Of a DNA stretch of 64,000 nt, positions 17,815-25,228 are shown piece after piece. Position numbers and translations under genes: made by a program. Position 1 is the first letter of the stretch, and every line of letters starts with the position of its first letter. The notes below the pieces were generated by a model. The model was not told the origin of the DNA, did not search any database, and saw only the letters and a list, made by a program, of their open reading frames with translations. The stretch comes from Streptomyces sp. CB03234 (GTDB lineage Bacteria; Actinomycetota; Actinomycetes; Streptomycetales; Streptomycetaceae), in assembly GCF_001905885.1 (NCBI RefSeq), contig NZ_LIYH01000005.1, forward strand, positions 848,610 to 912,609. The letters are read 5' to 3'.

Positions 17815-18905
17815 GCCGGACAGTATCCCTCCCCGGGCACGCGCTGCAGCAGCCAGGTGAAGTCCCCGAGCCCGCCGCGCGCGGTCAGCTCGGTGGCCTC
17901 CCCGGCCCGCGCGAGAGCCCGTACGTATCCGGCGGGGTCCGTCCGGGCCATGTCGAGAGCCGGCCGCCCCCCGCTCACCCCGAGCCGCCGCAACGCTTCC
18001 CGCTGCGTAATCAGCTCGCTCCCGTACGGGAGCAGGCCCCCGCCGCCCACCGGACCGCCCCCGCCGCCCGGGGCGCCCCCGCCGCCGCCCTGGGCGCCGG
18101 CGTTCGTGGGGTGGGGGGTGGCTGCGGCTGTGGCGCCGGCTGCCGCGCAGGCGTCCAGGGCCACGTGGGACGTGATGTCACACGTGCCGTCCGGGGCCGG
18201 GGGGACCTCGCGGCCGGCGCGGAAGCCCGTCAGGGTGCCGAACGGGGGGCGGGCCCCCGCCACGTGGGCGTAGTCGACCGCCACCGCCAGGCCCGCCGAC
18301 AGGGACGACACCGCCCGCGCCCACGCCTCGTCGCGGGGCAGGCCGATCTCGGCGCGCTCGCCCGGCTCCCGCAGCGGCCACCAGCGGGCCAGCCACGCGG
18401 CGTCCGCGCCCGCCACAGGGGCGCCGAGCCGTTCGGTGCCGTCGGGCGCGACCTCCACGTACCGGGGCGTGCCCGACTCGTCGGCCTGCGCCACGTCCAC
18501 CGGGACGTTGTCCAGCCACTCGTTCGCGAACAGCAGCCCGCGCACCCCGGCCGGGGGCTCGGCCGCCCACGTGATGCGCGGGTCGAGGCCCTCGGGCCGG
18601 GCGGCGCGTTCGACGGCGTACGCCCGTACCCGAAGACCCGCCGGGGCGGCCGCCAGCACCCCCGTCAACAGCTCGCCGCGCCCCGCACCCACGTCGACCA
18701 GCGCGATCTCGTCCGGGCCGCCCAGCCCCTCCGCCACCTCCGCGAGCAGCCGGGCCACCGCCTCCGCGAACAGCGGCGAGGCGTGCACGGACGTACGGAA
18801 GTGCCCCGCCGGTCCCTCGGGGCGCAGGTAGAAGCCGTCAGGCCCGTACAGAGCCGCCTCCGTGGCCGCCCGCCAGCCGCGCCATTGACACGTCTCATCA
18901 TTCAC
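17811..18905 (-). CDS. MidA/NDUFAF7-type SAM-dependent methyltransferase
   Basis: 364 residues of the MidA family (DUF185 type). Evidence is GHFRTSVHASPLFAEAVARL, the SAM-binding VDVGAGRGELLTGVL, LLFANEWLDNVPV, and CDITSHVAL near the C-terminal half. In eukaryotes the homologue NDUFAF7 methylates an arginine of NDUFS2, the NuoD homologue. Here the methyltransferase gene overlaps a NuoD-like gene by four bases, upstream in the same operon. A Gly-rich insertion (about residues 270-300) is unusual and looks like a disordered linker. The GTG at 18905 follows GGTGGAG. Confidence 0.82.
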   Translation of the reverse strand: MNDETCQWRGWRAATEAALYGPDGFYLRPEGPAGHFRTSVHASPLFAEAVARLLAEVAEGLGGPDEIALVDVGAGRGELLTGVLAAAPAGLRVRAYAVERAARPEGLDPRITWAAEPPAGVRGLLFANEWLDNVPVDVAQADESGTPRYVEVAPDGTERLGAPVAGADAAWLARWWPLREPGERAEIGLPRDEAWARAVSSLSAGLAVAVDYAHVAGARPPFGTLTGFRAGREVPPAPDGTCDITSHVALDACAAAGATAAATPHPTNAGAQGGGGGAPGGGGGPVGGGGLLPYGSELITQREALRRLGVSGGRPALDMARTDPAGYVRALARAGEATELTARGGLGDFTWLLQRVPGEGYCPA

Positions 18906-18988
18906 GGGCACCAGTCTCCACCTTGCGGAGTACGCCTCCGCCCCCTGGATCGGCCCTCCGGTTGACCCCTGCACCTATCAGGTTTCCC

Positions 18989-18994
18989 TACGCT
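18989..18994 (+). promoter_or_regulatory. -10-like TACGCT, leaderless start of sensor kinase
   Basis: TACGCT is followed by seven bases and the GTG at 19002. A TTGACC at 18962 looks like a -35 box, but the 21-nt spacing is too long. Confidence 0.4.
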
Positions 18995-19001
18995 GGGTTA
19001 C

Positions 19002-20204
19002 GTGCAGCGCCTCTACGACTTCATCCGCAGACACCCCACGGGCGTCGACAGTTTCTGGGCTGTGGTGCTCCTGGGGTTCTCCATGCTGTGGGTGGCCCAG
19101 GTCCCCGTCGGCGCCGAGCCCCGCCTCGCGGCCGCCGGGATCGTCCTGCTGCTCTGCCTCGCCGTCGCGCTGCGCCGCCGCGCGCCCGAGAAGACGCTGC
19201 TGCTCGCCGGGGCCCTCGGGGCCGCGCAGCTCGCACTCGACATCGCAACGAACCCGGCCGACTTCGCGATGCTCGTCGTCATCTACACGGTCGCCGCGCA
19301 GAGCGACGGCCCGCGCTGGGCGTCCCGCCTCGCGCTCGTCGGCGGCGTGGCCGCGGCACCGCTCGCCCAGCTGCGCTGGCCCGTCGAGAACGTCTCCACC
19401 GCCGGCAAGATCTTCTTCACCGTCGTGATGACCGTGCCGTTCGTCCTCGCCTGGGTGCTCGGCGACTCCATGCGCACCCGCCGCGCCTACTTCGCCCAGC
19501 TGGAGGAGCGCGCCTCCCGCCTGGAGCGGGAACGCGAGGCCCAGGCCAAGGTCGCCGTCGCCGCCGAGCGCGCCCGCATCGCGCGCGAGCTGCACGACGT
19601 CGTCGCCCACAACGTCTCCGTCATGGTCGTCCAGGCCGACGGCGCCGCCTACGTCCTCGACACCTCCCCCGACCAGGCCAGACAGGCCCTGGAGACCATC
19701 TCCACCACCGGCCGCCAGGCCCTCGCCGAGATGCGCCGGCTGCTCGGCATCCTCCGCACCGGGGAGCCGCAGGACTCCGAGGACTACGTGCCGCAGCCCG
19801 ACGTCCAGCAGATCGAGGACCTGGTCGCACAGGTCCGGGCCGCGGGCCTGACCGTCGACTTCAAGGTCGAGGGCACCGCGCGCCCCCTGCCCAGCGGTGT
19901 GGAGCTCACCGCGTACCGCATCGTCCAGGAGGCGCTGACCAACACCCGCAAGCACGGCGGCCCGGACGCCGGGGCGAGCGTGCGGCTGGTGTACTTCGAC
20001 GACGGTCTCGGCCTGCTCGTCGAGGACGACGGCCGGGGCGCGGCGCACGAGCTGTACGAGGACGGCGGCGCCGACGGCCGCGGCCACGGCCTGATCGGCA
20101 TGCGGGAACGCGTCGGTATGGTCGGCGGCACCCTGGACGCCGGGCCGCGGCCCGGCGGCGGCTTCCGGATCAGCGCCCTGCTCCCCCTCAAGCCCGCCCA
20201 CTGA
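19002..20204 (+). CDS. NarL-type sensor histidine kinase
   Basis: 400 residues. Four to five membrane helices fill residues 15-155 with almost no extracytoplasmic domain, so the signal is probably sensed in or at the membrane. A short coiled coil leads to the HisKA_3 box ARELHDVVAHN (phospho-acceptor His198). The ATPase domain shows TAYRIVQEALTNTRKHG (N box), VEDDGRG and GHGLIGMRERVGMVGG. It is paired with the response regulator 22 nt downstream. The start seems leaderless. Confidence 0.93.
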   Translation: MQRLYDFIRRHPTGVDSFWAVVLLGFSMLWVAQVPVGAEPRLAAAGIVLLLCLAVALRRRAPEKTLLLAGALGAAQLALDIATNPADFAMLVVIYTVAAQSDGPRWASRLALVGGVAAAPLAQLRWPVENVSTAGKIFFTVVMTVPFVLAWVLGDSMRTRRAYFAQLEERASRLEREREAQAKVAVAAERARIARELHDVVAHNVSVMVVQADGAAYVLDTSPDQARQALETISTTGRQALAEMRRLLGILRTGEPQDSEDYVPQPDVQQIEDLVAQVRAAGLTVDFKVEGTARPLPSGVELTAYRIVQEALTNTRKHGGPDAGASVRLVYFDDGLGLLVEDDGRGAAHELYEDGGADGRGHGLIGMRERVGMVGGTLDAGPRPGGGFRISALLPLKPAH

Positions 20205-20225
20205 CGATCCTTAAGGACCCGTTTC

Positions 20226-20900
20226 ATGTCGATCCGTGTGATGCTCGTCGACGACCAGGTGCTGCTGCGCACCGGTTTCCGCATGGTGCTCGCCGCCCAG
20301 CCGGACATGGAGGTCGTCGCGGAGGCGGGCGACGGGGCCGAGGCCATCGAGGTCCTCCGCGCCACGGCCGTGGACGTGGTCCTGATGGACGTACGCATGC
20401 CCAGGCTCGACGGCGTGGAGGCCACCCGCCGCATCTGTGCCGCACCCGACGCCCCCAAGGTCCTCATCCTCACCACCTTCGACCTGGACGAGTACGCGTT
20501 CTCGGGGCTGAAGGCCGGCGCCAGCGGCTTCATGCTGAAGGACGTGCCGCCGGGCGAACTGCTCAGCGCGATCCGCGCCGTGCACAGCGGCGACGCGGTC
20601 GTCGCGCCGTCCACGACCCGGCGGCTCCTGGACCGCTTCTCCCCGATGCTCCCGGCCACCGGCAAGGAGCCGCGCAACAAGACGCTGGAGAAGCTGACCG
20701 AGCGGGAGCGCGAGGTCATGATGCTGGTCGCCCAGGGCCTGTCGAACGGCGAGATCGCGGCCCGGCTCGTCCTCTCCGAGGCCACGGTCAAGACCCATGT
20801 GGGCCGCATCCTCACCAAGCTGGCGCTGCGGGACCGCGTGCAGGTGGTGGTCCTGGCGTACGAGACGGGCCTGGTGCGGGCCGGGGGCGCGGGGCTCTGA
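20226..20900 (+). CDS. NarL/LuxR-type response regulator
   Basis: 224 residues: a receiver domain with phospho-acceptor Asp55 (LMDVRMP) and conserved Lys105 (FMLKD), and a C-terminal LuxR HTH (TEREREVMMLVAQGLSNGEIA, then SEATVKTHVGRIL). It is the cognate partner of the adjacent kinase. Targets cannot be told from sequence; autoregulation is plausible. The TmrB-like gene begins 4 nt after its stop, so all three may share an mRNA. Confidence 0.94.
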   Translation: MSIRVMLVDDQVLLRTGFRMVLAAQPDMEVVAEAGDGAEAIEVLRATAVDVVLMDVRMPRLDGVEATRRICAAPDAPKVLILTTFDLDEYAFSGLKAGASGFMLKDVPPGELLSAIRAVHSGDAVVAPSTTRRLLDRFSPMLPATGKEPRNKTLEKLTEREREVMMLVAQGLSNGEIAARLVLSEATVKTHVGRILTKLALRDRVQVVVLAYETGLVRAGGAGL

Positions 20901-20904
20901 GACG

Positions 20905-21507
20905 GTGCTGCTCTGGATCAACGGCCCGTTCGGGGGCGGCAAGACCCAGACCGCGTACGAGCTCCTGCGCCGCCTGCCGGGCGCGGTCGTCTGCGACCCG
21001 GAGGAAGTCGGCTTCGGGCTGCACAGGATGACGCCGAGGGCCCTGCGCGGCGATTTCCAGGACTTCCCGGCCTGGCGGCAGGGCGTGTACGAGGTGCTCG
21101 ACCTGACGCTGCGGCGGTACGAGGACGGGCCGGTCATCGCCCCGATGACGCTCACGGACCCGGCGTACTTCGACGAGATCGTCGGCCGGCTGCGGGCGGC
21201 GGGCCATCGGGTCCACCACGTCGCGCTGCTGGCGGAGCGCGAGACGGTGCTGCGCCGGCTGACCGAGCGCGGCCTGGGGCGCGGGCTGAAGCGCGAGAGC
21301 TTCGCGGTGCGCAAGCTGGACGAGTGCCTGGAGCGGCAGGCCGGCCCCCGGTTCGCCGAGCACCTCCGTACGGACCGGCTGACCGTCCCGGAGGTCGCGG
21401 ACCGGATCGCCGCCTCGGCGGGGCTGCGGCTCGCTCCGAACACGGACGGCCCGCTGAGGCACCGGCTGCGGCGCATCGGGGTGGGACTGCGGCACATCCG
21501 CGTCTGA
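20905..21507 (+). CDS. TmrB-like P-loop ATPase
   Basis: 200 residues resembling Bacillus TmrB, the tunicamycin-resistance ATP-binding protein. Shared features are LLWINGPFGGGKTQTAYEL with the P-loop GPFGGGKT at 7-14, GDFQDFPAWRQGVY, VIAPMTLTDPAYFDEIVGRL and a C-terminal LDECL. TmrB binds tunicamycin through its P-loop protein and lowers uptake; similar proteins could be small-molecule kinases. GTG at 20905 directly follows the response regulator, so expression may depend on that two-component system. Resistance function is inference. Confidence 0.8.
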   Translation: MLLWINGPFGGGKTQTAYELLRRLPGAVVCDPEEVGFGLHRMTPRALRGDFQDFPAWRQGVYEVLDLTLRRYEDGPVIAPMTLTDPAYFDEIVGRLRAAGHRVHHVALLAERETVLRRLTERGLGRGLKRESFAVRKLDECLERQAGPRFAEHLRTDRLTVPEVADRIAASAGLRLAPNTDGPLRHRLRRIGVGLRHIRV

Positions 21508-21553
21508 CCCGTGCCCGCCACCCACCGTCCCGCACCCGGCGTCCGGCCGGGGT

Positions 21554-21658
21554 GGGGCCGTGCAGGGTCGCCCCCGCAGAGGTTGGCGGCTCCGGCACGG
21601 CTCCCTTTCCCGTACCCGAGGCCGCCGGCCTCGAGGAGGTGAGCCCGGAGGGGCCCCG
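21554..21658 (+). repeat. Dispersed intergenic repeat, copy A
   Basis: Two conserved cores (21554-21579, containing GTGCAGGGTCGCCCCCGCAG, and 21633-21658, containing GTGAGCCCGGAGGGGCC) flank a variable ~50-nt middle. It fills most of the 300-nt gap between the convergent TmrB-like and ArsR-like genes. Other copies are at 28833, 48386 and 48599. Confidence 0.8.
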
Positions 21659-21808
21659 CCCCCACCCACCGGCCGTGGCCGCCTCGCGAGCGGCACCGCG
21701 CCGGGGGCGAACGAGAGAAGGGGGGACCCCCATCGCCCCACCCGAGCGCCCACAACGGGTGGGGGCGCGGCCCTGCGGCGGTTGCCCGCAACGCCGACCG
21801 GCGCCGTG

Positions 21809-22921
21809 CTAGCGCAGCACCGTTTCCAGGAAGTCGCTGCCGATCCGGGCCACCGCGGCGACGTCCAGCTGGTGCAGGACGTAGCGGCCGCGCCGGCGGG
21901 TGGTGACCAGGGAGGCCTTCTTGAGCACGGCCAGGTGGCGGGAGACCTCCGGCGGGGTGATGCCGTACGTGTCCGCCAGCTCGCCCGTCGTGTACGCGGC
22001 GCGCGCCAGCTGCCGGCACAGCCGCATCCGCATGGGGTGGGCCAGGGCGTCCATGCGCAGCTGGAGCAGCTCCACGGAGGCGGGGCTCGGCAGCTCCGGG
22101 GCGCCGACCGGGTAGTGGACGACGGGGCGCCAGCCCGGGGCGTGCAGCACCATCAGGTGGGGCCAGCCGTAGCTGGACGGCACGAACGTCACGCCCGCGC
22201 CGACCACCGGGTCGGCGGCGGTGGTCCGGCCGTCCGCCAGCTTGTCCACCTCGATGCGCTGCCGGCCGCCGTCCTCGGAGAACCCCAGGGACACGGCGGG
22301 CGACACCGCCCGCAGCGTCTCGGGCAGGCCCTTGCGGCGCAGCAGCTCCGTCTTGTGCCGCGCGTCGGAGGCGAGAGCGGGCGCGACCCGGCGCCAGGTG
22401 TCCGCGAAGAACGCCCGGTCGCAGTCCTCGAAGAGCCTGCGCAGCCAGGCGCGTACGCCGGCGGGGTCGGCGAGCAGGCGGCGCGTGAAGTCCAGCTGCT
22501 TGGGGCCCCGGTTGGCGGCCAGCTCCAGGGCCCGCTCGGTGCGTACGGGGCCGCCGGCCGCGTACTGCGTCGAGCAGGTGAACTCCAGCGCGGAGGCCAC
22601 GAACCGGTCCTCGTCGAGCCGGTCCAGCATGTCCAGCTCCTCGGCGAGCGTCGCGCCGGTGCGGCCGTCGCCGCCACGGATGCCGGCGTACGGCATGAAG
22701 ATGTCCGAGAAGGTGGTCGTCCAGAGGAAGTTCGCCTCGTGCAGCCGGTCGGCCAGGTCCGGCTTCAGCGCGGCGGCGGTCGCGGTCGCCCAGCCGTGCA
22801 GTCCCGGGTGGTGGCCGGGCTCGGCGAGCGCGTGCAGCGCCACGCCCAGCTCGGCGAGGGGCGACGGCTCGAAGACGATGCGCTCGGGCGGCAGGCCGGT
22901 GATGTCGATGATCACGCTCAC
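21809..22921 (-). CDS. ArsR-type regulator with N-terminal DUF5937-like domain
   Basis: 370 residues. The C-terminal ~85 residues are a winged helix of the ArsR family (MDALAHPMRMRLCRQLARAAYTTGEL, then PPEVSRHLAVLKKASLV and GRYVLHQLD). The N-terminal ~270 residues match a domain often found ahead of this helix in streptomycetes (starting IIDITGLPPERIVFEPSPLAELGVAL), probably a ligand or metal sensor. GTG at 22921 follows a G-rich stretch. No metal-binding cysteine pair typical of classical ArsR is visible, so it probably senses an organic ligand or stress. Confidence 0.85.
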   Translation of the reverse strand: MSVIIDITGLPPERIVFEPSPLAELGVALHALAEPGHHPGLHGWATATAAALKPDLADRLHEANFLWTTTFSDIFMPYAGIRGGDGRTGATLAEELDMLDRLDEDRFVASALEFTCSTQYAAGGPVRTERALELAANRGPKQLDFTRRLLADPAGVRAWLRRLFEDCDRAFFADTWRRVAPALASDARHKTELLRRKGLPETLRAVSPAVSLGFSEDGGRQRIEVDKLADGRTTAADPVVGAGVTFVPSSYGWPHLMVLHAPGWRPVVHYPVGAPELPSPASVELLQLRMDALAHPMRMRLCRQLARAAYTTGELADTYGITPPEVSRHLAVLKKASLVTTRRRGRYVLHQLDVAAVARIGSDFLETVLR

Positions 22922-23020
22922 GCCCCCATGGTGAGGGGTCGGGCGGTGGACCTCGCGCCATTTGACGGGGCTCGTCAATCGACGGGGCGGGAGGGAGCGG
23001 GCGGGCGGAGGGTGGCGTAC

Positions 23021-23197
23021 ATGGACGCCATGCAGCAGCACATGCTCGACGCCTACCGGGCCGCCCAGCGCGGCGAGGCACCCCCGCCGCCCCCGGGCCG
23101 GGACGACCTGGCCGCCCTCCGCGTGGCCCGCGACCACCTCCGCCGCTCCGGTTCCGGTTCCCGCGCGCGGGACGGATCCACAGGCTGTGGACAGTGA
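23021..23197 (+). CDS. Small hypothetical protein (58 aa)
   Basis: Reads MDAMQQHMLDAYRAAQRGE, then a Pro run, an acidic/hydrophobic helix and a Gly/Ser/Arg tail. I recall similar short proteins with a QQHM.DAYRAAQ.GE start in other streptomycetes, so I think it is real, but no function is known. GGAGGG lies about 10-15 nt upstream. The 3' end contains the palindrome at 23177-23191. Confidence 0.5.
   Translation: MDAMQQHMLDAYRAAQRGEAPPPPPGRDDLAALRVARDHLRRSGSGSRARDGSTGCGQ
23177..23191. promoter_or_regulatory. 15-bp palindrome TCCACAG-G-CTGTGGA
   Basis: A perfect 7-bp dyad around one base. Its right half, TGTGGACAG, differs by one base from the reverse complement of the Streptomyces DnaA box TTGTCCACA. 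It lies 90 nt upstream of the cofactor operon. Confidence 0.5.
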
Positions 23198-23279
23198 CGT
23201 AGCCCCGCGTAACGCTGGCGTAGCATGACGAGAAATCGTCCGGTACCCCCCGCGGACTGGAACGGAAGGCCGTCGACGC

Positions 23280-24218
23280 GTGAACGCATCATCACACCCC
23301 CGCCCCGCCCGGCTCACCGTCGGCGTCGTAGGCGCCGGCCGGGTAGGACCCGCCCTCGCCGCGTCGCTGCGCCTCGCCGGGCACCGCCCCGTCGCCGTCT
23401 CGGGCGTGTCGGACGCGTCCCGGCGCCGCGCCGCCGAGCTGCTGCCGGACGTGCCGCTCGTACCGCCCGCCCAGGTCCTGGAGCGCGCCGACCTCGTCCT
23501 GCTGACCGTCCCGGACGACGCGCTGCCCGGCCTCGTCCAGGGCCTGGCCGACACCGGCGCCGTACGCCCCGGGCAGCTCCTGGTCCACACCTCCGGGCGG
23601 TACGGCACCTCCGTGCTCGACCCGGCCCGGCGCGCCGGCGCCCTCCCGCTCGCCCTGCACCCCGCCATGACGTTCACCGGCACGAGCGTGGACGTCCAGC
23701 GGCTGGCGGGGTGCTCGTTCGGCGTCACCGCCCCCGACGAGCTGCGCCTGGCCGCCGAGGCGCTCGTCATCGAGATGGGCGGCGAGCCGGAGTGGATCGA
23801 GGAGGCGGCCCGCCCGCTCTACCACGCGGCCCTCGCCCTGGGCGCCAACCACCTGGTCACCCTCGTCGCCCAGTCCATGGAGCTGCTGCGGCAGGCCGGG
23901 GTCGCCGCCCCCGACCGGATGCTCGGCCCGCTCCTGGGCGCCGCCCTGGACAACGCCCTGCGCTCCGGAGACGCCGCCCTCACCGGCCCCGTCGCGCGCG
24001 GAGACGCGGGCACGGTCGCCGCGCACGTGGCCGAGCTGCGCAAGCACGCGCCCGCCACCGTCGCCGGATACCTCGCCATGGCCCGTACGACCGCGGACCG
24101 CGCCCTCGCCCATGGCGTCCTCAAGCCCGAGCTGGCGGAGGACCTGCTCGGCGTCCTCGCGGACGGCTCCACCGGAGCGGACGGCTCCACCGGAGCAGAA
24201 GGAGACAGCGGCCGATGA
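23280..24218 (+). CDS. Rossmann-like DUF2520 protein, first gene of pan/nad operon
   Basis: 312 residues. N-terminal NAD(P)-binding fold with VGVVGAGRVGPALAASL, and a C-terminal helical DUF2520 domain (YHAALALGANHLVTL, DNALRSGDAALTGPVARGD). The family resembles ketopantoate and pyrroline-carboxylate reductases and usually sits beside panC in actinobacteria. A ketopantoate-reductase-like role is attractive but not shown. Its stop overlaps the panC ATG (ATGA). The last residues contain a short repeat GSTGADGSTGAEG. GTG start at 23280. Confidence 0.87.
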   Translation: MNASSHPRPARLTVGVVGAGRVGPALAASLRLAGHRPVAVSGVSDASRRRAAELLPDVPLVPPAQVLERADLVLLTVPDDALPGLVQGLADTGAVRPGQLLVHTSGRYGTSVLDPARRAGALPLALHPAMTFTGTSVDVQRLAGCSFGVTAPDELRLAAEALVIEMGGEPEWIEEAARPLYHAALALGANHLVTLVAQSMELLRQAGVAAPDRMLGPLLGAALDNALRSGDAALTGPVARGDAGTVAAHVAELRKHAPATVAGYLAMARTTADRALAHGVLKPELAEDLLGVLADGSTGADGSTGAEGDSGR

Positions 24219-25228
24219 GCCCCGACTTCGAACTGATCCCGACGCGCGACGACCTGGAGTACGTCCTCGAACACGTCGCGCCCCGGGGCCGTACCGCCGT
24301 CGTCATGACCATGGGCGCCCTCCACGAAGGCCACGCCACCCTGGTGCGGGCCGCGCGCAAGCACGTCGGCAAGAAGGGGTACGTCCTGGTCACCGTCTTC
24401 GTGAACCCGCTCCAGTTCGGGGCGGGCGAGGACCTCGACCGCTACCCCCGCACCCTGGACGCCGACCTCAAGACCGCCGAGCAGGCGGGCGCGAACGCCG
24501 TCTTCGCGCCCTCCGTCGACGAGGTCTACCCGGGCGGCGCGCCCCAGGTCCGGATCACGGCCGGCCCCATGGGGGAGCGGCTGGAGGGCGCCTCCCGCCC
24601 CGGCCACTTCGACGGCATGCTCACCGTCGTCGCGAAGCTGCTGCACCTGACCCGCCCCGACGTGGCGTTCTTCGGCCAGAAGGACGCCCAGCAGCTCGCC
24701 CTGATCCGCCGCATGGCCACCGACCTGAACTTCCCGGTCGAGATCGTCGGCGTACCGACCGTCCGCGAGCCGGACGGACTCGCGCTGTCCAGCCGCAACC
24801 GGTACCTCTCACCCCGCGAGCGCCGCACCGCCCTCGCCCTGTCCGCCGCGCTGTTCGCCGCCCGCGACCGGCTCGCCGCGCAGACGGCGCTGCTGGCCCG
24901 CGCCGAGACGCTGCCCGCCTCCGAGAGCCGCGCCGAGGCCCTGTCCAGGCTCGGCGAGTCCCGCGCGGCCGCCGATGCCCACGCGGTGGCCGCGGCGGTC
25001 CCCGGCGGCGGCGCCCACGCGGTTCGGGCCGCGGCCCGCGCGGTACTCGACGAGGCGGCGAAGGCCGACCCGCCGCTGCGCCTGGACTACCTGGCGCTGG
25101 TGGACCCCGCCGACTTCACCGACGTCCCCGACGACCACACCGGCGAGGCGATCCTCGCCGTCGCCGCGAAGGTCGGCACCACGCGGCTGATCGACAACCT
25201 TCCCCTCACCTTCGGAGCCCCCGCATGA
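24215..25228 (+). CDS. panC: Pantothenate synthetase
   Basis: Joins pantoate and beta-alanine with ATP. 337 residues, with TMGALHEGHATLVRAAR (HIGH-like motif), VFVNPLQFGAGEDLDRYPR, RPGHFDGMLTVVAKL, FFGQKDAQQLALIRR, and SSRNRYLSPRER (KMSKS-like). An Ala-rich insertion near residues 210-270 lengthens it relative to E. coli PanC (about 283). Overlaps both neighbours by ATGA, so DUF2520-panC-nadB are translationally coupled. Confidence 0.96.
   Translation: MSPDFELIPTRDDLEYVLEHVAPRGRTAVVMTMGALHEGHATLVRAARKHVGKKGYVLVTVFVNPLQFGAGEDLDRYPRTLDADLKTAEQAGANAVFAPSVDEVYPGGAPQVRITAGPMGERLEGASRPGHFDGMLTVVAKLLHLTRPDVAFFGQKDAQQLALIRRMATDLNFPVEIVGVPTVREPDGLALSSRNRYLSPRERRTALALSAALFAARDRLAAQTALLARAETLPASESRAEALSRLGESRAAADAHAVAAAVPGGGAHAVRAAARAVLDEAAKADPPLRLDYLALVDPADFTDVPDDHTGEAILAVAAKVGTTRLIDNLPLTFGAPA

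Noticed and set aside
18962..18994. Standard -35/-10 promoter for the sensor kinase (TTGACC ... TACGCT)
   Set aside because: The 21-nt spacing is too long for a normal sigma-70-type promoter; only the -10 is kept as a candidate.
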